Part shown: positions 55,302 through 63,984 of the stretch, one piece after another
Position numbering within the stretch: position 1 is the first letter of the stretch
Layout: every line of letters starts with the position of its first letter
Assembly: GCA_021373135.1 (NCBI GenBank)
Contig: JAJFTH010000007.1
Location: 1-64,000, forward strand
Reading direction: 5' to 3'
From: Bacteroidales bacterium
Lineage (GTDB): Bacteria; Bacteroidota; Bacteroidia; Bacteroidales; UBA1402
Length of the DNA: 64,000 nt
Made by a program: the position numbers and the translations under genes
Notes under the pieces: generated by a model
What the model was told of the DNA's origin: nothing
The model's input: only the letters and a program-made list of their open reading frames with translations
Database searches by the model: none

Positions 55302-56507
55302 ATGAAAATACTTGGTAAAAACATTTCTGTATTTGTTAAAACCTTTATCATCATTGGTGTAATGATGTATTATCCTTCTCAGGCCTTTGCACAAACCCCA
55401 AAAATTGAAAGGGTCATTGTTTTCATGATAGACGGAATGCATTGGCAAGCTCCCGAAAGGCTGAAAATGCCAGTCCTGAACACATTGATTCAGGAAGGTA
55501 CCTATATCAAAAAATCCTATGTAATCATGCCGCATCACCCAACAATAGGAGATTACAGTACCTTTAACAGTTGCTCTTTTCCAAACCCGATGTTTCACGA
55601 AGGAACCATTTTCATTAAACCGGAGAATAAGTTCTTGCAAGAAAAGATCTCTCCGAAATTCCAGACTGCATTCGTTGTCAACACATCAGCCTATAACTCT
55701 GTCGGCAGAGGATTTTCTACAACCATCATGGATCAAACCCTCACCGATGATCAAGTGGTTGAACAAGCCATCGGATTACTGGAAAACCAAAATCTCCGTT
55801 TCATGAGAATTCACCTTCAGTCTCCCGGAAGTATCGGGCAGGCAGTCGTGTCAGCAAGCACCCCGGATAAACCCTATTACAAAAACATCTATGGGGAAAA
55901 GTCACCGTATGTCAGTGCCATTGAAAATGCAGACCGTCAGTTGGGCAAATTTGTCGCTTTCTTAAAGAAATCAGGAAAATGGGAAAGTACGGTGTTGATC
56001 GTGACTTCCGATCATGGTCAGAGTCTGATTGGCTGGCATCCTTTGTTTGATGAAGACAGTTGGGTGACACCATTGCTTTTCGTGGGCCCCGGTGTAGCCA
56101 AAGACCGTAAACTTTCTTACTTTGAACATACGGACATAGCACCGACCATCGCCTGGTTGTTAGGCGTTGAAGCACCCAATAAGGACGGCGGCGCAGGAAA
56201 GGCAGTGAAAGAAATCATGGAATCCACCGATGCGACAAATTATCAGCCTCCCATGTTACTCAAAAAAATAGACGAGCAAATCAAGGAATTCAACATCTTG
56301 AAAAGCGAACTGACCTTGGCAGCCGAAAAAGACCGTACGCTTTCCAACGTCATCGCTTCCCTGGAGAATGAGAACATTACACCCGAACCGTTTTACCATC
56401 AGGACAGGATTACCCAATGGTATCAGGCAGGAACCACCCAACACATGATAGATGCCAACGAGAAGATCCTGCAGGAAATGCGCGATCAACTTAAAAACTC
56501 AAAATGA
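55302..56507 (+). CDS. Alkaline phosphatase-superfamily metallohydrolase (phosphodiesterase/sulfatase-like)
   Basis: Exported metal-dependent hydrolase of 401 residues with a signal peptide (to about 28). The superfamily metal site is visible: the Asp of VFMIDGMHW, the Ser/Thr-rich stretch YSTFNSCSF that may hold the nucleophile, SDHGQSLIGWHP with Asp and His, and FEHTDIAPTIAWLLG with the last His and Asp. The layout fits a type I phosphodiesterase or nucleotide pyrophosphatase better than a sulfatase, because the Cys/Ser-x-Pro-x-Arg sulfatase motif is missing. A helical segment follows (about 315-400). The gene stands alone, with a terminator downstream. Confidence 0.82.
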   Translation: MKILGKNISVFVKTFIIIGVMMYYPSQAFAQTPKIERVIVFMIDGMHWQAPERLKMPVLNTLIQEGTYIKKSYVIMPHHPTIGDYSTFNSCSFPNPMFHEGTIFIKPENKFLQEKISPKFQTAFVVNTSAYNSVGRGFSTTIMDQTLTDDQVVEQAIGLLENQNLRFMRIHLQSPGSIGQAVVSASTPDKPYYKNIYGEKSPYVSAIENADRQLGKFVAFLKKSGKWESTVLIVTSDHGQSLIGWHPLFDEDSWVTPLLFVGPGVAKDRKLSYFEHTDIAPTIAWLLGVEAPNKDGGAGKAVKEIMESTDATNYQPPMLLKKIDEQIKEFNILKSELTLAAEKDRTLSNVIASLENENITPEPFYHQDRITQWYQAGTTQHMIDANEKILQEMRDQLKNSK

Positions 56508-56562
56508 TCTTGGACTTGTCCTTGCATCCGTTATACATTTTAAGATTCCCCATGAATATAGC

Positions 56563-56600
56563 CGATATATCAGATAAACTTATCTGATATATCGCTTTTT
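56563..56600 (+). terminator. Terminator of the phosphatase-family gene
   Basis: CGATATATCAGATA (56563-56576) pairs perfectly with TATCTGATATATCG (56581-56594) around 4 nt, and CTTTTT follows. Confidence 0.85.
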
Positions 56601-56647
56601 GAAGATGTTTTTACGCTTTTAACACGGTGGCATAGAAATTTATAGTC

Positions 56648-56655
56648 TATTTTTG
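56648..56655 (+). promoter_or_regulatory. -7 element for the transporter-nagA operon
   Basis: TATTTTTG matches TAnnTTTG, 40 nt before the ATG at 56695. Confidence 0.5.
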
Positions 56656-56694
56656 TGTATTAACCGTTTATCGCTATAAAACACCATATTTAGG

Positions 56695-58032
56695 ATGGAT
56701 AAAATATCTACCAACTCAGCTCCGAATAAAAGAGCTTTCTATACATCCATTGTCATATTAGCCGGAATGTTTTTTGTATTTGGCTTTGTTTCATGGTTAA
56801 ATGCTATTCTTATCCCTTATTTCAAAATATCGTGTGAACTAACTCATTTTCAGTCATACTTCGTTACCTTTTCATTCTATATTGCTTATTTTATCATGGC
56901 AATCCCTTCCGGAATCCTATTGAAACGGGTAGGATTCAAGCGAGGGATCATGTTCGGATTTTTTCTCATGGCCATCGGTTCCTTTATCTTTGTTCCGGCT
57001 GCTCTGACTCGCCAGTTCGCTGTTTTTCTGATCGGATTGTTTTCCATCGGAACAGGATTAGCCATTTTACAAACAGCAGCAAACCCTTTGGTAACCATGA
57101 TCGGGCCCATTGAGAGTGCCGCGCAACGAATGAGCATTATGGGGGTCTGTAATAAATTTGCAGGCATTATTTCTCCTTTAATCTTTGCTGCTGTCGTGTT
57201 AAAAGTGACAGATAGTCAAATGTTCGAACTGTTGGGTTCCGGGACATTGACGGAGGCGGCTAAGAACGTCATGCTCGATGAACTGATTTGCAGAGTGATC
57301 CTGCCGTACAGCATACTTGGAGTTGTTTTACTCTTAGTCGGAATCGGCATTCGTTATTCTGTCTTACCAGAAATAAATACCGATGATGACGACAATCAAA
57401 AGAAGGATACAATCGCTTCTCACAAAACAAAAAAAACACTTTTGGATTTTCCGTATCTCATCTTGGGTGCCGTTGCCATTTTTCTTCATGTAGGGACACA
57501 AGTTGTAGCGATAGACACCATTATCAACTATGCAGGATCGATGGGAATGAATTTATTGGAGGCGAAAATTTTCCCATCATATACCCTGACTGCTACTGTT
57601 TGCGGTTATCTTCTCGGCATTGTCTTAATACCCAAATACGTTTCACAAAAAAACGCCCTGATATTTTGTACTGTTTTAGGATTGTGTTTGTCTTTTGGAG
57701 TCATTTTCGCGGATTGGCAAGTTTCTTTATTCGGTCATCAGGCAAATGCATCCATTTACTTTTTAAGTGCCATAGGATTTCCCAACGCATTAATTTATGC
57801 AGGAATCTGGCCGCTCTCCATTCATGACCTGGGACGCTTCACAAAAACCGGCTCCTCCTTATTGGTGATGGGTTTATGTGGAAATGCCATTTTACCTTTG
57901 ATCTACGGACTTATAGCAGATGGAAATTCTTTGAGAGCCGGATATTGGGTATTGATACCCTGTTTCCTTTATTTGATTTTCTTTGCCGTATACGGACACA
58001 AAATCACGTCGTGGCATATCGTAAAAAAATAA
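56695..58032 (+). CDS. FucP/NagP-type sugar:proton symporter (MFS)
   Basis: Inner-membrane transporter of 445 residues with about 12 helices. The family marks of FucP/GluP/NagP are LAGMFFVFGFVSWLNAILIPYFK in helix 1 (here cited by residues 18-40), PSGILLKRVGFKRGI, and GLAILQTAANPLVTMIGP. Known members carry L-fucose, glucose/galactose or N-acetylglucosamine. Because the esterase and NagA follow in the same operon, N-acetylglucosamine is the best guess for the substrate. It heads the operon and has its own -7 element; 6 nt separate it from the esterase gene. Confidence 0.88.
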   Translation: MDKISTNSAPNKRAFYTSIVILAGMFFVFGFVSWLNAILIPYFKISCELTHFQSYFVTFSFYIAYFIMAIPSGILLKRVGFKRGIMFGFFLMAIGSFIFVPAALTRQFAVFLIGLFSIGTGLAILQTAANPLVTMIGPIESAAQRMSIMGVCNKFAGIISPLIFAAVVLKVTDSQMFELLGSGTLTEAAKNVMLDELICRVILPYSILGVVLLLVGIGIRYSVLPEINTDDDDNQKKDTIASHKTKKTLLDFPYLILGAVAIFLHVGTQVVAIDTIINYAGSMGMNLLEAKIFPSYTLTATVCGYLLGIVLIPKYVSQKNALIFCTVLGLCLSFGVIFADWQVSLFGHQANASIYFLSAIGFPNALIYAGIWPLSIHDLGRFTKTGSSLLVMGLCGNAILPLIYGLIADGNSLRAGYWVLIPCFLYLIFFAVYGHKITSWHIVKK

Positions 58033-58038
58033 ATCCAA

Positions 58039-59478
58039 ATGAAAAAGATATTTCTAAATCTATTATTACTATCATTAAGCATTGGCGGGTTAAATGCAAA
58101 GATAAAACTACCCACCATCTTGGCCGACAATATGGTCCTTCAACAAGAATCATCGGTCTCTATATGGGGAGAAGCAACTCCAAACAAAAAAATAACCGTT
58201 TTTTCAAACTGGGATCAAAAGAAATACACCACCCTCTCAAAAGAGGACGGAAGTTGGATTTTAAAAATAAAGACACCTGTTGCCGGAGGCCCCTATGAGT
58301 TAAATATCAGTGACGGCGAACTTCTTAAACTAAGTAACATCCTTATCGGTGAAGTTTGGTTCTGCTCCGGACAATCCAACATGGAAATGCCCGTAAAAGG
58401 TTTTAAATATTCTCCTGTGGAAGGTGCGAATGATCTGGTCTTAAAAGCCAAACCGAGCTTACCGATCAGAATATATACCGCACAACGTTCATACGGTAAG
58501 AAGCCGCAAACAGATTGTAAGGGCTCCTGGAAAATAAACGACTCGGAAGGTGTTTCTTCCGCCAGCGCAACAGCTTACTTTTTTGCCAAATGTCTGCAGG
58601 AAGTACTGGATGTACCTGTAGGCATCGTCGTCTCTTCACATGGTGCATCAAAAATGGAAGCCTGGATGAGCGAAAGTTCCCTGAAACCTTTCAAGAATGA
58701 AGTATCGATGGAACATCTTTATAATAAAGATACTTTGGCATTACCTTATTTAAAGGCCTGTATGCTTAGAAATGCCATGATGGATCCTTTTCTTAATTTT
58801 AAGATAAAAGGGATGATCTGGTATCAAGGTGAAGCAGATGTCAGTACGCCTCAATTATATCATCAATTAATGAAAACTTTTGTCTCAGATGTTCGTGATT
58901 CTTTCGGGCAAGGTGAATTTCCGTTTTATTACGTACAAATTGCACCCTACCGCTACAAAGGTGAAAATTTGAGAGAGAGTGCTTTACTTCGTGAGGTACA
59001 AATGCAATGCATGGCAGAGATACCCAATTCAGGAATGGTTGTAACCACAGATATTACCGGTCAGGCAAATAATATCCACCCTTCGCAGAAAAAAGAAGTC
59101 GGAGAAAGATTGGCTTATTGGGCCTTGTCAAAAACCTACGGTAAAAAAGACATCTCATACTCAGGCCCGATTTATAAAAGTATGGAAATCAAGGATGGCA
59201 AAGCCTATATAACCTTTGACCACGAAGCTTTGGGACTCGCACCTTTTGAAGTAGAGCTAAAAGGTTTTGAAATAGCCGGTCAGGATCAGATTTTTTATCC
59301 TGCAAAAGCGATGGTTATACGAAAAGAAAACGGAAGGTTGGTTGTAAGTTCCGATCTTGTACAGGCACCGGTTGCTGTCCGATACTGTTTTAGGAATTAT
59401 GAGATTGGAGATTTAATCAATACGATGGGATTACCGGCCTCTCCGTTTCGTACGGATCATTGGCCTGTCGAACAATAG
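58039..59478 (+). CDS. Sialate O-acetylesterase-type (SASA) carbohydrate esterase, secreted
   Basis: SGNH-like esterase of 479 residues with a signal peptide ending near residue 20 (GLNA). Motifs: ILADNMVLQQ, catalytic S113 in CSGQSN, WYQGEADV, and NIHPSQKKEVGERLAYWAL with the catalytic His. It shows the same layout and motif positions as the enzyme at 7609 (S113 in both), so the two are probably paralogs; it has no type IX tail. In this amino-sugar operon, deacetylation of O-acetylated GlcNAc-containing or sialylated glycans is plausible. The gene begins 6 nt after the transporter stop. Confidence 0.9.
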   Translation: MKKIFLNLLLLSLSIGGLNAKIKLPTILADNMVLQQESSVSIWGEATPNKKITVFSNWDQKKYTTLSKEDGSWILKIKTPVAGGPYELNISDGELLKLSNILIGEVWFCSGQSNMEMPVKGFKYSPVEGANDLVLKAKPSLPIRIYTAQRSYGKKPQTDCKGSWKINDSEGVSSASATAYFFAKCLQEVLDVPVGIVVSSHGASKMEAWMSESSLKPFKNEVSMEHLYNKDTLALPYLKACMLRNAMMDPFLNFKIKGMIWYQGEADVSTPQLYHQLMKTFVSDVRDSFGQGEFPFYYVQIAPYRYKGENLRESALLREVQMQCMAEIPNSGMVVTTDITGQANNIHPSQKKEVGERLAYWALSKTYGKKDISYSGPIYKSMEIKDGKAYITFDHEALGLAPFEVELKGFEIAGQDQIFYPAKAMVIRKENGRLVVSSDLVQAPVAVRYCFRNYEIGDLINTMGLPASPFRTDHWPVEQ

Positions 59479-59522
59479 AACTCAAGTTATATCAAGAGGA
59501 TTATAAATCATTTGATGAAAAC

Positions 59523-60710
59523 ATGAAGAAACTGATCATAATAAACGGAAAAATTATTTTTCCCGATCGAATCGAGGAAAATATGGCCGTGATATGTGAA
59601 GGAAAAAATATCGCAAAAATCCTTCCCATGTCAAAACTTCAACTCAGTGAAACCGATCATATCATCGATGCAAAAAACAATTATGTATCACCGGGCTTTA
59701 TCGATATTCATACACACGGCGGAGGCGGTCATGATTATATGGATGGAACAGTAGAAGCTTTTCTTGGTGCAGCTGAAACCCATGCTAAATTTGGAACGAC
59801 CGCATTATTACCTACCACACTCGCAAGTACAACCGATGAATTATTAAAAATTTTCCCCGTATATAAAACAGCAGCAGTTCAAAACAAAAAAGGTTCAAAA
59901 TTTCTGGGATTACATTTGGAAGGACCTTATTTTGCCTACAATCAACGAGGGGCACAAGATCCTAAATATTTACGTAATCCGGAACCTAAAGAATACAATC
60001 GCGTATTAGAGGCATCCGATGATATTGTCCGTTGGAGTTTGGCTCCTGAATTGGACGGGGCACTCGAATTCGGAAAGGTTTTGAGATCAAAACATATTCT
60101 TCCGTGTATTGCCCATACCGATGCTATTTATGAACAGGTTGAAAAAGCTTATGATGCAGGATTCACCCACATGACACATCTTTATTCAGCCATGTCTTCT
60201 GTCACACGCCGAAATGCATACAGATATGCCGGTGCCGTAGAAGCAGCATACTTAATTGATGACATGACCGTCGAAATCATCGCTGATGGGGTACATTTGC
60301 CAAAACCCCTCTTACAATTTGTTTATAAATTCAAAGGCTCTGATAAAATTGCACTTTGCACCGATTCCATGCGCGGAGCAGGAATGCCTGACGGAGAATC
60401 GATTTTAGGTAGTCTTAAGAACGGACAGAAAGTGATCATCGAAGATGGGGTGGCAAAATTGATGGATCGCAGTGCTTTCGCGGGAAGTGTTGCCACAACC
60501 AACCGATTGGTTCGAACGATGGTAAACATTGCGGAAGTACCATTGACAGACGCTGTAAAAATGATGACACTTACTCCTGCCAGAATCATCAGGATCAACG
60601 ATAAAAAAGGCTCTATACAAGAAGGCAAAGATGCTGACCTAATAATCTTTGACAACCATATAGACGTCTTTACAACCATATCAGAAGGAAATGTGATCTA
60701 TTCAAAATAA
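59523..60710 (+). CDS. nagA: N-acetylglucosamine-6-phosphate deacetylase
   Basis: Cytoplasmic amidohydrolase of 395 residues that removes the acetyl group of GlcNAc-6-phosphate. The ATG at 59523 (MKKLIIING) is chosen because the longer TTG frame at 59460 overlaps the esterase gene. Family marks: FIDIHTHGGGGHDYMDG, the metal Glu in GLHLEGPYF, IAHTDA with metal His, HLYSAM (the usual HLFNAM position), and the catalytic Asp in CTDSMRGAGM. All ligands are in place. No nagB deaminase gene is seen in the window. GlcNAc released by the GH20 enzyme at 23740 could feed this step. Confidence 0.94.
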   Translation: MKKLIIINGKIIFPDRIEENMAVICEGKNIAKILPMSKLQLSETDHIIDAKNNYVSPGFIDIHTHGGGGHDYMDGTVEAFLGAAETHAKFGTTALLPTTLASTTDELLKIFPVYKTAAVQNKKGSKFLGLHLEGPYFAYNQRGAQDPKYLRNPEPKEYNRVLEASDDIVRWSLAPELDGALEFGKVLRSKHILPCIAHTDAIYEQVEKAYDAGFTHMTHLYSAMSSVTRRNAYRYAGAVEAAYLIDDMTVEIIADGVHLPKPLLQFVYKFKGSDKIALCTDSMRGAGMPDGESILGSLKNGQKVIIEDGVAKLMDRSAFAGSVATTNRLVRTMVNIAEVPLTDAVKMMTLTPARIIRINDKKGSIQEGKDADLIIFDNHIDVFTTISEGNVIYSK

Positions 60711-60746
60711 AAATTCATCATTGTTAAACTAAAAAATAAAAGGATC

Positions 60747-61754
60747 ATGAAGCGTAAAATTTATCTATTTGTAATCATCATCTTACTCCATATAACTTCG
60801 CTCGTACAAGCTGAAATCAAAATCGGTATTATCGGATTGGATACATCCCATGCTTTAGCATTCACAGAATTGTTAAATGGAGATAAAAACACAAAATACC
60901 AAGACTTTAGAGTCGTTGCCGCTTATCCTTATGGTTCCAAAACCATTAAATCAAGCTACGATCGTATTCCCGGATACACCGAAGGAGTGAAAAAATGTGG
61001 GGTGGAAATAGTGCCTTCGATTTCTGAACTATTAAAAAAAGTAGATTGTGTGATGTTGGAGACAAACGATGGAAATCTGCATTTGGAACAGGCTCTGGAA
61101 GTATTTAAATCCGGCAAAATCATGTTTATTGATAAACCGATTGCCGCTACCCTACCACATGCAATAGCCATCTTTGATCTTGCAGGGAAATATAATGTGC
61201 CCATCTTTTCTTCCTCCGCATTGCGTTTCTCACCGCAAACCCAAGAATTAGGAAAAGGGAATTTAGGTCATATTTTCGCAGCAGATTGCTTTTCTCCGCA
61301 CAAAGAAGAACCATCCCATCCTGATTTTGGTTGGTATGGCATTCACGGAGTAGAAATACTATATACGGTCATGGGAACCGGTTGTGTATCCGTCAATCGT
61401 ATGACATCCAAAGACGCAGATGTCGTTGTCGGATTATGGAGTGATGGAAGAATCGGAACATTCAGAGGATTACAAAAAGGGGATCCCATTTATGGAGGAA
61501 CAGCTTTTACAACAGATAAAGGTGCTGTTCAAGTCGGAGGATACGGTGGTTATGAACCGCTTCTCGACCAGATTATTACTTTCTTTAGAACCCGTGTAGC
61601 TCCTGTTTCTGCAAAAGAGACATTGGAAATATTCACCTTTATGGAGGCTTCCAATGAGAGTGTAAGGCAGAACGGCAAAATCATCTCTATGGATCAGACT
61701 TATCAGAAAGCACAAAAGGAAGCGAAAAAAATACTCAAAAAATTAAAAGAATAA
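60747..61754 (+). CDS. Gfo/Idh/MocA-family oxidoreductase, exported
   Basis: NAD(P)-dependent sugar oxidoreductase-type protein of 335 residues. It begins with a signal peptide (about 1-23, LVQAEIK), so it probably acts in the periplasm, unlike classical members. The Rossmann start reads IKIGIIGLDTSHALAF; the catalytic-type Lys lies in MFIDKPIAA. The C-terminal domain (about 150-330) is the GFO_IDH_MocA C type (FGWYGIHGVEILYTVMG with a typical His). It is 36 nt after nagA and 4 nt before the next oxidoreductase. The substrate is unknown; the group includes enzymes that make 3-keto sugars from glycosides. Confidence 0.87.
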   Translation: MKRKIYLFVIIILLHITSLVQAEIKIGIIGLDTSHALAFTELLNGDKNTKYQDFRVVAAYPYGSKTIKSSYDRIPGYTEGVKKCGVEIVPSISELLKKVDCVMLETNDGNLHLEQALEVFKSGKIMFIDKPIAATLPHAIAIFDLAGKYNVPIFSSSALRFSPQTQELGKGNLGHIFAADCFSPHKEEPSHPDFGWYGIHGVEILYTVMGTGCVSVNRMTSKDADVVVGLWSDGRIGTFRGLQKGDPIYGGTAFTTDKGAVQVGGYGGYEPLLDQIITFFRTRVAPVSAKETLEIFTFMEASNESVRQNGKIISMDQTYQKAQKEAKKILKKLKE

Positions 61755-61758
61755 ATCG

Positions 61759-63165
61759 ATGATCAATCGAATAAAAATAATCGGACTGTTTGTATTTTGT
61801 ACTTTGAGCTTGTCTTGTCGTTCAGGAAATAAAATAACTGAGCCAGGGGATAAATTCGTCGGTAAAGATGGAGAAGTGAAAATGGTTATTTTAGATCCTG
61901 GTCATTTTCATGCGGACTTACTGTTCAAATCAAGTAACAAAATTATAAATGACAGCGTTTATGTATATGCTCCGCAAGAGACAGAATTGTTCCAACATAT
62001 ACACCGGATAGAGTCCTATAATTATCGCGCAGAGAACCACACTTCATGGAAAGAATCCATTTATTCCGAGGATGATTTCTTTCAAAAGATGTTGTCTGAG
62101 AAAAAGGGAAATGTGGTGGTTTTAGCCGGTAACAATCAAAAGAAGGCAGATTATATCAATCAGTCTATTAATGCCGGATTCAATGTACTGTCCGATAAGC
62201 CGATGGCCATCAACAAAGAACAGTTTAAAATGCTGAAACAATCTTTTGATGCCGCCAGGAAAAAAAATATGTTGTTGTACGATATCATGACGGAACGCTA
62301 TGATATTTTGAATATCGTTGAACAGGAACTGATCCAGAATAAAAAACTATTTGGTGAAGTTCAAAACGGCACAGCAAAAGAACCTGCCGTATCCGTAGAA
62401 AGCGTCCATCATTTTTATAAAAACGTTTCAGGAAATGCATTGGTCCGTCCGGCATGGTACTATGATGTTGAACAACAAGGAGAAGGTATTGTTGATGTAA
62501 CGACACATTTGATTGATATCGTAAATTGGTTGTGTTTTCCTGATGTCGCATTAAAATATACAAAAGATGTTACGATGCTGTCGGCAAAACATTGGACAAC
62601 GGATTTGACTTTGCAACAATTTTCTCAATCCACTCAACTCAGACAATTTCCGGATTATTTGACCAAATATGTTTCCGATTCCTTACTGAAAGTGTATGCC
62701 AATGGTGAAATCCATTATAAAGTCAAAAAGGTAAACATTGCATTAAAAGTAATATGGAATTATGAAGCAGCTGCCGGTAGCGGAGATACGTATAGTTCCA
62801 TCATTAAGGGAGATCGGGCGATATGCAAAATCCTTCAAAACAAGGAGCAGTCTTTTGTGCCTCAATTATATATTCAAAAAGCAGAGAATGCGGATCAAAA
62901 GGAGTTTGATGAAGCCCTTGATCAGACCATCAAAAAACTTCAGCAAACTTACCCTTTCATTTCTCTAAAAAAGGAGGGAGATCAAATCAAAATTGATATT
63001 CCGGTAGAAAAAAGAGAAGGACATGAAACACATTTTTCACGGGTGGCAGACAAATTCTTTGGTTTTCTGATCAACCGGAATATGCCTGCCTGGGAAATTC
63101 CAAACATGTTAACAAAATACTATATCACAACATCAGCTCAAGATATGGCTAAAAATTCAAAATAG
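61759..63165 (+). CDS. Lipoprotein oxidoreductase, Gfo/Idh/MocA-like with Oxidoreduct_C domain
   Basis: Exported 468-residue protein with a lipobox LSLSC (Cys about 20), so probably anchored to a membrane. The N-terminal Rossmann-like part starts MVILDPGHFHADLLF, without the Gly-rich NAD loop GxGxxG; the Lys of VLSDKPMAIN is at the place of the family's DKP/EKP Lys. The large C-terminal part (about 210-465; RPAWYYDVEQQGEGIVDVTTHLID) fits the putative oxidoreductase C-terminal domain found in Bacteroidota. It touches both neighbours (4 nt and 0 nt gaps) and is clearly in one operon with ApbE. Substrate and cofactor are unknown. Confidence 0.82.
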   Translation: MINRIKIIGLFVFCTLSLSCRSGNKITEPGDKFVGKDGEVKMVILDPGHFHADLLFKSSNKIINDSVYVYAPQETELFQHIHRIESYNYRAENHTSWKESIYSEDDFFQKMLSEKKGNVVVLAGNNQKKADYINQSINAGFNVLSDKPMAINKEQFKMLKQSFDAARKKNMLLYDIMTERYDILNIVEQELIQNKKLFGEVQNGTAKEPAVSVESVHHFYKNVSGNALVRPAWYYDVEQQGEGIVDVTTHLIDIVNWLCFPDVALKYTKDVTMLSAKHWTTDLTLQQFSQSTQLRQFPDYLTKYVSDSLLKVYANGEIHYKVKKVNIALKVIWNYEAAAGSGDTYSSIIKGDRAICKILQNKEQSFVPQLYIQKAENADQKEFDEALDQTIKKLQQTYPFISLKKEGDQIKIDIPVEKREGHETHFSRVADKFFGFLINRNMPAWEIPNMLTKYYITTSAQDMAKNSK

Positions 63166-63981
63166 ATGAACCATCCCTATTTCAATTACTATGAATCCTC
63201 TTCTCTTTTCCATGGCTCTTTACTCAGCATCATGGGAACAAGATTTGACATTCTGTTTGTAATTGAAAACAAAGTGACAGGCGAAGCTCTTTGGGACAAA
63301 ATTCAATCGGAACTGATTCGTTTAGATAAACTATTTAACCGTTTTGATCCTGAAAGTGAAGTCTCGCAAATAAATGCAGGTGCTTGTTTGTCACCTTTCA
63401 TTGTAAGTTCTGAAATGTGGGATATCCTTTTAAGTTGCAAAAAATATCATCAACAGACCAATGGCTTATTTGACATTACACTCCAAAATTTCAACAAGGT
63501 TTTATTGGATCATAAGGACAAATCTATTATGTTTGTAGATAAGGACTTACGTATAGATTTCGGAGGTTATGCCAAAGGATATGCCATAGAAAAAATAAAG
63601 GGTATTTTGATAGAAAATAACGTTCAAAATTCTTTCATTAACTTTGGAAATAGCTCCATTTTTGGATTAGGAAAACATCCTTATGGCGATTGTTGGAGTA
63701 TTGGGATAGAAGACCCTTATCAAAAGGGAAAAATGTTGGGTGAGTATAAACTAAAGGATGATGCCATGTCAACTTCCGGGAACATGCCTTCCAATCCAAA
63801 GCACATAGTAAATCCTTTTACAGGCGTTTACAATGAAGAAAAGAAAATGGTAAGTATCATCACAAAAGATTCAGTGGATGCAGAAGTGTTAAGTACCTCT
63901 TTGATGATTGCACAAATTGAGAAAAGAGAAGAAATATTGCATCATTTCAACACATCAGAAATATTCGTTTACAATCTATAA
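63166..63981 (+). CDS. ApbE-family FAD:protein FMN transferase
   Basis: Flavin transferase of 271 residues, which attaches FMN to a Ser/Thr of a partner protein. Family marks are LDKLFNRFDPESEVSQIN, the RIDFGGYAKGYAIEKI core, STSGN and HIVNPFTG, and a late DAEVLSTSL metal region. The usual N-x-GG motif reads NFGNSS here and the length is short (often 310-340), as in a Bacteroidota subgroup. No signal peptide is present, so it appears cytoplasmic as written. It follows the lipoprotein oxidoreductase with no gap and is followed 3 nt later by another start codon. Its flavinylation target is not visible; the next gene is a natural candidate. Confidence 0.88.
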   Translation: MNHPYFNYYESSSLFHGSLLSIMGTRFDILFVIENKVTGEALWDKIQSELIRLDKLFNRFDPESEVSQINAGACLSPFIVSSEMWDILLSCKKYHQQTNGLFDITLQNFNKVLLDHKDKSIMFVDKDLRIDFGGYAKGYAIEKIKGILIENNVQNSFINFGNSSIFGLGKHPYGDCWSIGIEDPYQKGKMLGEYKLKDDAMSTSGNMPSNPKHIVNPFTGVYNEEKKMVSIITKDSVDAEVLSTSLMIAQIEKREEILHHFNTSEIFVYNL

Positions 63982-63984
63982 TTT

